A program made the translations under genes and the position numbers. Below are positions 26,025 to 33,748 of a stretch of DNA of 39,699 bases, piece by piece (positions within the stretch are counted from its first letter, which is position 1; each line of letters opens with the position of its first letter). This DNA is from Polaromonas sp. (lineage in GTDB: Bacteria > Pseudomonadota > Gammaproteobacteria > Burkholderiales > Burkholderiaceae_C). The stretch is taken from positions 1-39,699 of the forward strand of contig JAKFXR010000115.1 in assembly GCA_021731285.1 (NCBI GenBank). The letters run 5' to 3'. A model generated the notes under the pieces. It was given only the letters and a program-made list of their open reading frames with translations, made no database searches and was not told the origin of the DNA.

Positions 26025-27868
26025 GCGCCGCGAACGAATACACGGTCCCCGCCCCCACCGTGCAGCGGACGGGGAGGGGGGGCAAGGCAACAGGCTGGCT
26101 GCTTGGCGCTGCGGCGATAGTCGCGCTCGCGGCGATGCCCTTCGTTGGCAACGCCTACCTGACGACCTTCGTCTTCACCATGCTGATCGCCTACATCCTG
26201 GCCCAGAGCTGGGACTGGGTGGCCGGCGAGATGGGCTATGTGAACCTGGGCCACTACTGCTTCTACGGCATCGGTGCCTACGGCTTTGCCATTGCTCTGA
26301 CCGGCCAATGGCCGTTCGCAGTGGCGCTGGTTTTCGCGGTGCTCGTCACCGGTCTGGTCGCGCTGTTCCTGTCGGTACCGCTGTTCAGGCTGCACGGCGA
26401 CTACTTCGCGTTCGGCACTCTCGCCCTGCTGCCGCTGATGGAGGTGCTGGCCTACAACCTGACGTCGATCACCAAGGGCGGCGATGGCATCGTGCTGCCG
26501 GTGGCGCAGGTGCTGCAGCCGGCCTACCTGCTCGCGCTGACGGCTTGTGTGGTCACCTTCCTCGTCACGCTGGGCATCAACCGGGTGCGCTTCGGTTACG
26601 CGCTGAAGAGCATCCGCAACGACGAGCAGGTGGCCGAGACGGTGGGTGTGCGCATCGCACCGGTCAAACGCAACGTGCTCGTGCTGAGTGCGGTGTTCGG
26701 TGCACTTGCCGGTGCCCTGCAGGCCTGGCAGATGAGCTACATCGACCCCGCCACCGTGTTCGGTCTCAACGTCGCGCTGGTGCCGGTGGCGATGGTGCTG
26801 TTCGCCGGGTCGGGCCTGCGCTGGGGGCCGCTGGCCGGCGTGGTGGTGCTCGCCAGCATGCAGCAATGGCTGCTCGTCAGCGTGCAGGGCTACCAGGCCG
26901 CGCTGTATGGCCTGGCCATTCTGCTGATAGGCCGCTTCATGCCCGGCGGTTTTCTACGGGCGAAGTGGGTGCGCTGGGTGCCGCTCTTGTCCTCACTGGC
27001 CCGTGAGCACCACGAATACAACGGCGAGTCGGCACGTCTCACACGCCGCAATGACGATCTGCCGCTGCCCAGGCTGCCGGTCGACCGTCACAAGCCCTTG
27101 ATCGAGTTGCAGGGCGTGCGCATGCAGTTCGGCGGCAACGTCGCGGTCAACGACATCAGCCTGAAGATCATGCAGGGTGAGATCATCGGCCTCGTCGGTC
27201 CCAACGGCTCGGGAAAGACGACGCTCTTCAATTGCATCTCGCGTGTTTACACGCCCACCTCGGGCCGCGTGATGTTCGCCGGACAGGACCTGGGCCATCT
27301 CGGCCGCGACCAGATCGCCCGGCTCGGCGTCGGCCGAACCTACCAGATCCCGCGCCCGTTCGGCGACCTGACAGTGCAGGAGAACATCGCGATCCCGCTG
27401 ATGTTCGGCGACGATCCGCTGTCGCCGCGCGACGCGCTGCGCGAGGCGCGCGCCTTCGTCGACTACGCCGAGTTGTCGCCGCGCCTGCTAGCCCGTGCCG
27501 ATGCCCTGTCGATGCAGGAGAAGAAGGCGCTCGAGTTCTCCCGCGCGCTGGCCTGCAAACCGCGCCTGCTGCTGGTCGACGAGGTGGCCTCCGGGCTCAC
27601 GCCGGCCGAGGTGAAGCGCTTCGTCGAGCACATCCGCCATGTGCGCGACCGCTACGGCATCACGGTGATCTGGGTCGAGCACATCTTCTCGGCGCTGGAA
27701 CAGGTGGTCGACCGCGTCATCGTACTCGAACAGGGCTCGCTGATCGCCGACGGCAAGCTGGCCGACGTCGTCAAGGACGAACGTGTGCTGCGTACCTACC
27801 TCGGAACGGCCGCCGCCGCGCACGCGCCGCAGCCGGCGCTCGGCAAGCTCGCTTCGGGAGACGCATGA
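26021..27868 (+). CDS. Fused ABC transporter permease-ATPase (LivM-LivG), system 1
   Basis: This 615-residue protein joins two subunits that are usually separate. Residues ~25-325 are a LivM-type permease (AQSWDWVAGEMGYVNLGHYC, FGYALKSIRNDEQVAETVGV). A charged linker at ~326-358 leads to a LivG-type ATPase: Walker A GPNGSGKT at 393-400, Walker B LLLVDE at ~516-521, and the H-loop His554 (WVEHI). The signature segment is LSMQEKKALEFSRAL instead of LSGGQ-like, which is a loose match but common in LivG variants. The start overlaps livH by 4 nt, and a longer in-frame reading lies inside livH. There is no stop or frameshift across the junction, so the fusion looks real. Confidence 0.9.
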   Translation: MSAANEYTVPAPTVQRTGRGGKATGWLLGAAAIVALAAMPFVGNAYLTTFVFTMLIAYILAQSWDWVAGEMGYVNLGHYCFYGIGAYGFAIALTGQWPFAVALVFAVLVTGLVALFLSVPLFRLHGDYFAFGTLALLPLMEVLAYNLTSITKGGDGIVLPVAQVLQPAYLLALTACVVTFLVTLGINRVRFGYALKSIRNDEQVAETVGVRIAPVKRNVLVLSAVFGALAGALQAWQMSYIDPATVFGLNVALVPVAMVLFAGSGLRWGPLAGVVVLASMQQWLLVSVQGYQAALYGLAILLIGRFMPGGFLRAKWVRWVPLLSSLAREHHEYNGESARLTRRNDDLPLPRLPVDRHKPLIELQGVRMQFGGNVAVNDISLKIMQGEIIGLVGPNGSGKTTLFNCISRVYTPTSGRVMFAGQDLGHLGRDQIARLGVGRTYQIPRPFGDLTVQENIAIPLMFGDDPLSPRDALREARAFVDYAELSPRLLARADALSMQEKKALEFSRALACKPRLLLVDEVASGLTPAEVKRFVEHIRHVRDRYGITVIWVEHIFSALEQVVDRVIVLEQGSLIADGKLADVVKDERVLRTYLGTAAAAHAPQPALGKLASGDA

Positions 27869-28575
27869 TGCTGAACATCACCAACCTCCAGGTCGACCAC
27901 GGCAAGCTGCGCGCGCTGTGGGACTTCTCGCTACGTGTGGCGCCGGGCGAACGGGTGGGGCTGCTCGGCGCCAACGGGGCCGGCAAGTCGACCGCGATGG
28001 GCGCGATCGTCGGCCTGTACCCAAGTGCGGCCGGCAGCATCGAATACGACGGCAAGCCACTCACCCGTTCCAGCACCGCGCAGACGGTGGCCGGCGGCAT
28101 CGCGCTGGTGCCGGAGGGCCGGCGCCTGTTCGCCGGCATGAGCGTGCTGGAGAACCTGCTCATGGGTGCCTTCGCTGCAAAGACGCGCAAGGACATCGAG
28201 GGCCCGCTCGACACCGTGATGGCGCTGTTTCCCATCCTCAAGCAGAAGGCGAAGCAGAACGCCGGCGAGCTGAGCGGCGGGCAGCAACAGATGGTGGCGA
28301 TCGGCCGCGCGCTGACATCGAGCCCGAAGCTGCTGCTGCTCGACGAGCCGTTCATCGGCGTCGCGCCGAAGCTGGTAGACGAGATCCTGGACGCGTTGCG
28401 GCTGATCGCCAGCGGCGGCGTGACGATGGTTCTGGTCGAGCAAAACACCCACCGCGCGCTCGACTTCGTCGAACGCGCCTACGTCCTCGAGAACGGCCGA
28501 ACCGTACTCGAAGGCAACCGCGACGCGCTGCTGAATGATCCCTCGTTCGCGGCCAAGTTTCTAGGCCTTGAATGA
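27865..28575 (+). CDS. livF: ABC transporter ATP-binding protein (LivF type), system 1
   Basis: This 236-residue nucleotide-binding subunit pairs with the LivG half of the fused protein. The Walker A is GANGAGKS at 35-42, the Q-loop region reads GIALVPEGRRLFAGMSVLEN, the signature is ELSGGQQQMVAIGRAL, the Walker B is LLLLDEPFIGVAP, and the switch reads VLVEQNTHRAL. These are textbook LivF features. The start is one of two adjacent ATGs overlapping the previous stop by 1-4 nt. It is the last gene of the very GC-rich transporter block. Confidence 0.93.
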   Translation: MMLNITNLQVDHGKLRALWDFSLRVAPGERVGLLGANGAGKSTAMGAIVGLYPSAAGSIEYDGKPLTRSSTAQTVAGGIALVPEGRRLFAGMSVLENLLMGAFAAKTRKDIEGPLDTVMALFPILKQKAKQNAGELSGGQQQMVAIGRALTSSPKLLLLDEPFIGVAPKLVDEILDALRLIASGGVTMVLVEQNTHRALDFVERAYVLENGRTVLEGNRDALLNDPSFAAKFLGLE

Positions 28576-28595
28576 ATAAGTAAGGAGACTCCCTC

Positions 28596-29378
28596 ATGAA
28601 CCGCAAGCAAGAAATCTTTGCCCGCTCGAACGCCTTTCGCGAGGAGTATCGGGCGTCTACCCCCGGCTGGTACCGCGGCGAGGTGCATCTCGCATTCACG
28701 CTGCTCTTCACCGGCGGTGTGATCTGGTATTGCATCTCGAAAATCGGGGGCGCAAGCTGGATGGAGTGGACCTACGTCGTGGCGCCGATGTTCCTCTTCG
28801 GCAATTGGGCCGAATGGGCCGGGCACCGCTACCTGCTGCATAGCCCCAAGAGCTTGCTGAAGCCGGCCTACAAGCGGCATGTGGGCACTCATCACCAGTT
28901 CTTTTCGGACCAGACCCTGGACTACCATGGCCAGCGCGATTGGCGTGCCCTGCTGTTCCCGCCGTTTGCGCCGGTTTTGTTTGTGCTGGCTGCACTGCCG
29001 CCAGCGCTGCTGCTGGGCCTGCTGTGGACGGCCAATGCCGGCTATATCGCCATGCTGACCATGGCCGCGTACTTTCTGATGTACGAGGGCCTGCATACGC
29101 TGTCGCACCTTGAGCACCCGCTGCTGGACCGCCTGCCGCTGATCAATACCGTGCGCCGCATGCATGTGCTGCATCACAACCCCGACTTCATGCATACGCG
29201 CAACTTCAACCTGACCTTCCCGATTTGCGACGCCCTGTTTGGCACCAGTGACCTCAACAAGGGAGTCATTGGAACGCTGTTCAACGGCATGTCCAACGAA
29301 GCGCGCAAGCCCGAAGACCAGGCGAAGCTTGCAAAACAGCGGGTGGACAGGGCCATTGGCACTGACGCTACCGTTTGA
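28596..29378 (+). CDS. Membrane di-iron hydroxylase, sterol desaturase/fatty acid hydroxylase superfamily
   Basis: This 260-residue membrane protein carries the histidine clusters that bind two irons in this superfamily: H77-x4-H82 (HRYLLH), H95-x3-H99-H100 (HVGTHH), H167-x3-H171-x2-H174 and H190-x2-H193-H194 (HVLHH), plus His200 before a final FNLTFPICDALFGT motif. Hydrophobic spans lie at ~31-50 and ~122-165. AAGGAGACT precedes the ATG. The superfamily uses O2 to hydroxylate unactivated C-H bonds. Followed by a dehydrogenase and an aldehyde dehydrogenase, it may oxidise a methyl or alkyl side group of the substrate. The substrate is unknown, and lipid modification is the alternative. Confidence 0.82.
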   Translation: MNRKQEIFARSNAFREEYRASTPGWYRGEVHLAFTLLFTGGVIWYCISKIGGASWMEWTYVVAPMFLFGNWAEWAGHRYLLHSPKSLLKPAYKRHVGTHHQFFSDQTLDYHGQRDWRALLFPPFAPVLFVLAALPPALLLGLLWTANAGYIAMLTMAAYFLMYEGLHTLSHLEHPLLDRLPLINTVRRMHVLHHNPDFMHTRNFNLTFPICDALFGTSDLNKGVIGTLFNGMSNEARKPEDQAKLAKQRVDRAIGTDATV

Positions 29379-29394
29379 ACCCCAAGGAGAAACT

Positions 29395-30162
29395 ATGTCA
29401 GACAAAGGAAGGCTGCAAGGCCGTGTTGCCATCATCACCGGCGCCGCGCAGGGCATCGGCGCCGAGTACGCGCGCGCACTGGCGCTGGAAGGTGCGGCGG
29501 TGGTGCTGGCCGACGTGGTGGATGCATCGGCCGTAGCGGACGCGATCAAGCAGGGTGGAGGGAGGGCTCTCGCGCTAAAAGTGGATGTGACGTCCCCGGA
29601 GTCCACGCAGAGGATGGCGCAGGCAGCGGTAGAGGCCTTTGGCCACATCGACGTGCTGGTCAACAACGCCGGCTTGTTCGCCAATCTCGCGCTCAAGCCG
29701 TTCGAGCAGATTGACAGCGCGGAATGGGACCGTGTGATGGCGGTCAACGTCCGGGGGGTATTTGAATGCAGCAAGGCCGTGGTGCCAGAGATGCGCCGTC
29801 GTCAATATGGCAAGATCATCAACATTGCCTCAGGCACCGTGTTCAAGGGCTCGCCGATGATGCTGCACTATGTCAGCTCCAAAGGCGCGGTGGTGGCGCT
29901 GAGCCGTGCATTGGCGCGTGAACTCGGCGACGCCGGGATTCGCGTCAACACCTTGGCGCCGGGTCTCACGGCCAGCGACAACGTCCTGAGCAATCCGGCC
30001 TGGCAGGGGGCAATTTCTGCCAACAACATTGCCAGCCGCGCCATCAAGCGCGAGGCCACACCGGCCGACATGAGCGGCACCCTGATTTACCTTTGCTCGC
30101 CCGAGAGCGACTTTGTCACCGGCCAGGTCATCGTCATTGACGGTGGCTCGGTCATGCACTGA
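29395..30162 (+). CDS. Short-chain dehydrogenase/reductase
   Basis: This 255-residue classical SDR has the cofactor motif TGAAQGIG at 15-22, Asp40 at the end of the second strand (suggesting NAD rather than NADP), NNAG at 90-93, and the catalytic residues Ser146, Tyr159 and Lys163 (YVSSK). The start at 29395 follows AAGGAGAA by a few nt; an upstream in-frame extension would run back into the hydroxylase gene. Sandwiched between the hydroxylase and an aldehyde dehydrogenase, it most simply oxidises an alcohol to an aldehyde. A 3-hydroxyacyl-CoA-type role is possible but fits the neighbours less well. Confidence 0.88.
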   Translation: MSDKGRLQGRVAIITGAAQGIGAEYARALALEGAAVVLADVVDASAVADAIKQGGGRALALKVDVTSPESTQRMAQAAVEAFGHIDVLVNNAGLFANLALKPFEQIDSAEWDRVMAVNVRGVFECSKAVVPEMRRRQYGKIINIASGTVFKGSPMMLHYVSSKGAVVALSRALARELGDAGIRVNTLAPGLTASDNVLSNPAWQGAISANNIASRAIKREATPADMSGTLIYLCSPESDFVTGQVIVIDGGSVMH

Positions 30163-30172
30163 GGAAACCTCC

Positions 30173-31627
30173 ATGAGTTCACTTCAGGCCAGAAATCTAG
30201 TCAACGGCGAGTGGCAGGGCGCTCTCTCCGGTCGCAGCGGTGTCTCCATCAATCCCGCCACTGCCGAGGTCATTGGCAGCTTTGCCGACAGTGCGGCCGA
30301 AGATGGCCAGGCCGCCATCAGCGCGGCGCGGCGCGCTTTCGACCGGCCCGACTGGGCGCAGAATCCGCGGCTGCGCCAGATGGTAATGCTGCGCTGGGCC
30401 GACCGGCTGGAGCAGCGCAGCGATGAACTTGCGAGACTGCTGACGCGCGAGAACGGCAAGGTGCTCGCACAGTCGCGCGGCGAGATCGCCGGCGCCGTTT
30501 CGGAAATCCGTTATTACGCGGGCCTGGCGCGTTTCATCCCGGGCCATGTGTTCGAGGTTGAAGCCGGTGTATTTTCTACGCTTCTCAAGGAGCCCGCTGG
30601 TGTTGTCGGGCTGATCATTCCCTGGAATGCACCGGTGGTGCTTCTGATCCGCGCACTCACACCGGCACTGGCCGCTGGTTGCACCGCGGTCATCAAGCCG
30701 GCACCACAGACCTCGCTGATCACCGCCGCGGTGATTGAAGAGCTGCATGCAGTCAGCGGCCTTCCAGCGGGGGTCGTGAATTTGGTGTCGGAGCGCGGCC
30801 ACGCGGTGGCGCAGGTGCTGGTGACTTCGAGTGAAGTCGACGTGATCAGCTTCACCGGCTCCAACGTGACTGGCCAGCGCATCATGGCCGATGCCGCGCC
30901 AACGATGAAGAAGCTGTCGCTCGAACTGGGCGGCAAGTCAGCCTGCCTGGTATTCGAAGACACCGACGTGGCAAAGGTTGCGCCACAACTCGCGGCCGCC
31001 GCCACCATCATTTCAGGGCAGCAGTGCACTGCTGCCCGGCGCGTGCTGGTGCATGAATCACGCTATGAGGAGATGAGGGCAGCGCTGAAGGCTGCGCTGG
31101 CGGCCATGGTGGTCGCGCCGGGCGACAGCCCAGGTTCGCAGATCGGCCCGCTGATCGACGCGCCTTCCTTGCAGCGCGTGGGTCGTCGCATCGACGAGGC
31201 GATGAGCCTGGCCGATGAAGTGGTGCTCAAGGGTGGCTTGGCAAGCAGTGCCGGAGCGAATGGCTTTTTCATGTCGCCCACCCTGATCGCCCACCGTGAC
31301 ACCAGCGCCTTCTTTGTACAGGAAGAAATCTTCGGTCCACTGGTCATCCTTGAGCGTTTTGCCGACGAGCGCGAGGCGGTGACCCGCGCCAACCATTCCG
31401 ACTACGGACTCTCGGCCAGCGTATGGACGCATGACGGCAATCGCGCCATGCGTGTGGCGCGTGCACTGCGAAACGGCACGGTGTGGATTAACGACCACAA
31501 CAAACTGTTTGCCGAGGCTGAAACCGGCGGTTACCGAAAGAGCGGCCTGGGCCGTTTGCACGGTTACGACGCACTGATTGACTTCATGGAGATCAAGCAC
31601 ATCTACCAAAACGCCGGCGTGGTCTAA
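30173..31627 (+). CDS. Aldehyde dehydrogenase
   Basis: This 484-residue NAD(P)-dependent aldehyde dehydrogenase keeps all key residues: Asn152 (PWNAP), Lys175 (IKPAPQT), Glu251 (LELGGKSA) and the nucleophile Cys285 (GQQCTAARR). The late EEIFGPLV motif is also present. The length is standard. The start at 30173 follows GAGGAAAC and lies 10 nt after the SDR stop; the earlier in-frame ATG is inside the SDR gene. In this pathway it could oxidise furfural to 2-furoate or a 5-formylfuroate-type aldehyde to the dicarboxylate. Exact substrate specificity is not readable. Confidence 0.9.
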   Translation: MSSLQARNLVNGEWQGALSGRSGVSINPATAEVIGSFADSAAEDGQAAISAARRAFDRPDWAQNPRLRQMVMLRWADRLEQRSDELARLLTRENGKVLAQSRGEIAGAVSEIRYYAGLARFIPGHVFEVEAGVFSTLLKEPAGVVGLIIPWNAPVVLLIRALTPALAAGCTAVIKPAPQTSLITAAVIEELHAVSGLPAGVVNLVSERGHAVAQVLVTSSEVDVISFTGSNVTGQRIMADAAPTMKKLSLELGGKSACLVFEDTDVAKVAPQLAAAATIISGQQCTAARRVLVHESRYEEMRAALKAALAAMVVAPGDSPGSQIGPLIDAPSLQRVGRRIDEAMSLADEVVLKGGLASSAGANGFFMSPTLIAHRDTSAFFVQEEIFGPLVILERFADEREAVTRANHSDYGLSASVWTHDGNRAMRVARALRNGTVWINDHNKLFAEAETGGYRKSGLGRLHGYDALIDFMEIKHIYQNAGVV

Positions 31628-31654
31628 GCGCCGTAACTACCACAAGGAAAAATC

Positions 31655-32467
31655 ATGAAACTTAATGAATTAAATCATCCCGCAGCGACACTGCCTCCTG
31701 AGCTTGATGGCTTTTCAGTGCATATTGATGCCGAGCGCGAGCGCGCCGACATCGTGTTGTCGCGTCCGCCGTTCAACGTGATCAACATGGGCCAGCGGGA
31801 TCAGCTGCGCATTGTTTTCGAGGCGCTGGATGCCGATGAGCGGGTGCGCGTCATCGTGCTGCGCTCCGAAGGCGAGCATTTCTCGAGCGGGGGTGACATT
31901 CGCGGGTTCCTGGAAGCGTCGCCCGAGCATGTCTCCAAGCTCGCCTGGAACATTGCAGCGCCCGCCCGCTGCGGCAAGCCCGTGATCGCCGCCGCGCGGG
32001 GCTACTGCTTCGGCGTGGGTTTCGAGATTTCGCTGGCCTGCGATTTTCGTCTGGTGACGCCAACCACGCTTTACGCGCTGCCCGAACAGAAGCTGGGCCA
32101 AATCCCGGGTTCAGGCGGTTCGGCCCGGTTGCAGAAGATGGTGGGCATCACGCGAACCAAGGACATCGTGATGCGCTCGCGCCGCATTCCGGGCGTCCAG
32201 GCGGCGGACTGGGGCGTGGCGACCGAATGTGTACCCGACGCCGAACTGGAAACGGCCACCGATGCGCTGGTCAATGAACTGCGTTCGTTTTCGCCGCTGG
32301 CCCAGCGCACGGCCAAGAAGCTGCTCAACGACACCGAGGACTCGCCGCTGTCCATCGCCATCGAACTCGAAGGCCATTGTTACTCGCGCCTGCGCAGTTC
32401 GGAAGACTTCCGCGAGGGTGTCGAGGCTTTTCACGCCAAGCGCCGTCCGAATTTCACCGGCAAGTGA
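31655..32467 (+). CDS. hmfE: Enoyl-CoA hydratase/isomerase family protein (HmfE-like)
   Basis: This 270-residue crotonase-fold protein has the oxyanion-hole segment EGEHFSSGGDIRGF and both glutamates used by classical hydratases: Glu124 (GVGFEISLACD) and Glu144 (ALPEQKLGQIPG), with the usual 20-residue spacing. In the furoate pathway an enzyme of this family opens the lactone formed after C5 hydroxylation, giving 2-oxoglutaryl-CoA or 2-oxoglutarate, and it is the only CoA-thioester lyase or hydrolase candidate here. Unlike the usual cluster it is not next to hmfABCD but separated by about 11 kb. A more general hydratase role is possible. Confidence 0.65.
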   Translation: MKLNELNHPAATLPPELDGFSVHIDAERERADIVLSRPPFNVINMGQRDQLRIVFEALDADERVRVIVLRSEGEHFSSGGDIRGFLEASPEHVSKLAWNIAAPARCGKPVIAAARGYCFGVGFEISLACDFRLVTPTTLYALPEQKLGQIPGSGGSARLQKMVGITRTKDIVMRSRRIPGVQAADWGVATECVPDAELETATDALVNELRSFSPLAQRTAKKLLNDTEDSPLSIAIELEGHCYSRLRSSEDFREGVEAFHAKRRPNFTGK

Positions 32468-32515
32468 CAGAAAGTAGAAACAGGCAACACTTTTTTAAAC
32501 CCGAAGGAGACAAAC

Positions 32516-33685
32516 ATGAAAACTTATATTCGCACCATCCTCGCTGTCATGGGCGCAGCACCCTTGCTCGCCCTGGCCCAGACCGGCCCCATCAAGATCG
32601 GCGTGGTGACGCCGCTGTCAGGCACCTATGCGGGTATCGGCCAGCAGGTGAAATGGGGCCTGGATCTGGCGGCGGCGCAGATCAACGCCGCCGGCGGCGT
32701 GGCGGGGCGCAAGCTGGAACTGCTGTACGAGGACGAGGAAGCCAATCCGGCCGTCGCGACCCAGAAGGCCGAGAAGCTGTTCCAGGTCAACAAGGTCGAC
32801 TTCCTGACCGGGACAGTGAACTCCGGCTCGACGCTGGCCGTCGGCCAGGTCGCCGAGCGCAACGGCAAGCTGATGGCGACCACGGTGTCATTCTCTGACG
32901 CCATCACGGCCGACAAATGCTCGCCCAATGTGTTCCGCGTCAATGCGCGGGCCGGCATGCAGTCGGCCGCACTCGCCGAGTGGCTGTCCAGGGAAAAACC
33001 GCAAGCCAATGTGTTCTACCTCGGCCCCGACTACGAGATGGGCCGCAGCACCGTGGCGGCGTTCAAGTCGGCCGCCGAAGCCAAGGGGTCCAAGACCGTC
33101 GGCGAGGTTTATGCACCGCTGGACAACAAGGACTACTCGCCGTTTTTCGGCCAGGTGCGATCGGCCAAACCGGCGGTGATTTACACCTCGGTGGCCGGCA
33201 ACGACACGGTGCGTCTGTTCAACCAGATGGCCGAGTTCGGCCTGGGCCGCAACGTTCAGATTGTGGGAGCCTCGGGCACCGTGACTTCGCAAAACCTCGC
33301 TGCGATCGGCAAGGCGGCGGACGGGTTTGTCACCGGCGTGGGTTATTCGCCCAACATCGAAGGTCCGGAGAACAAAAAGTTTGTCACCGACTTTGTGGCC
33401 GCGAACAAGACCCTCCCCGACCTGTATGGCGCGGACTCGTATGGCGTGCTGTTTTTCTACAAGGCAGCCGTCGAAAAAGCCAAGAGCACCGAAACGGACA
33501 AGGTCCGCGACGCCATGCGTGGCCTGCAGTGGAACACGCCACAGGGCGTGAAGACGCTGCGCGCGGGCGACCACCAGGCGATGCAGGACATGTATGCGGT
33601 GCGCGTCAAGGGCGGCGAATTCCAGATCGTCGGCAAGGTGACGGCGGCTCAGGCCATCGGTCCCGACACCTGCACGAAATTCTAA
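32516..33685 (+). CDS. ABC transporter substrate-binding protein (LivK type), system 2
   Basis: This 389-residue periplasmic binding protein follows GAAGGAGAC and has a signal peptide ending LLALAQT. The mature start IKIGVVTPLSGTYAGIGQQV is typical, followed by ELLYEDEEANPAVATQKAEK and FLTGTVNSGSTLAVGQVAE. It differs clearly from the binding protein of system 1 and lacks that protein's N-terminal Cys pair, so the two systems are not a recent duplication. It probably binds a related acid or an alternative pathway substrate. Confidence 0.9.
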   Translation: MKTYIRTILAVMGAAPLLALAQTGPIKIGVVTPLSGTYAGIGQQVKWGLDLAAAQINAAGGVAGRKLELLYEDEEANPAVATQKAEKLFQVNKVDFLTGTVNSGSTLAVGQVAERNGKLMATTVSFSDAITADKCSPNVFRVNARAGMQSAALAEWLSREKPQANVFYLGPDYEMGRSTVAAFKSAAEAKGSKTVGEVYAPLDNKDYSPFFGQVRSAKPAVIYTSVAGNDTVRLFNQMAEFGLGRNVQIVGASGTVTSQNLAAIGKAADGFVTGVGYSPNIEGPENKKFVTDFVAANKTLPDLYGADSYGVLFFYKAAVEKAKSTETDKVRDAMRGLQWNTPQGVKTLRAGDHQAMQDMYAVRVKGGEFQIVGKVTAAQAIGPDTCTKF

Positions 33686-33748
33686 AAACAGCAGACGCAG
33701 CGCACGCCCCGGGCCTGGCCCGGCACCGCTGCACTTCAGGAGACAGAC

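Noticed and set aside
25781-26866. 361-codon minus-strand ORF and similar long antisense frames (e.g. 32888-34036, 16606-17871, 20091-20828)
   Set aside because: These are rich in His, Gln, Arg and Gly, lie opposite clear enzyme or permease genes, and reflect high GC at third codon positions rather than real proteins.
27505-27555. Non-functional ATPase in the LivM-LivG fusion
   Set aside because: The signature LSMQE is unusual, but Walker A, Walker B and the switch His are intact and the partner LivF has a perfect LSGGQ.
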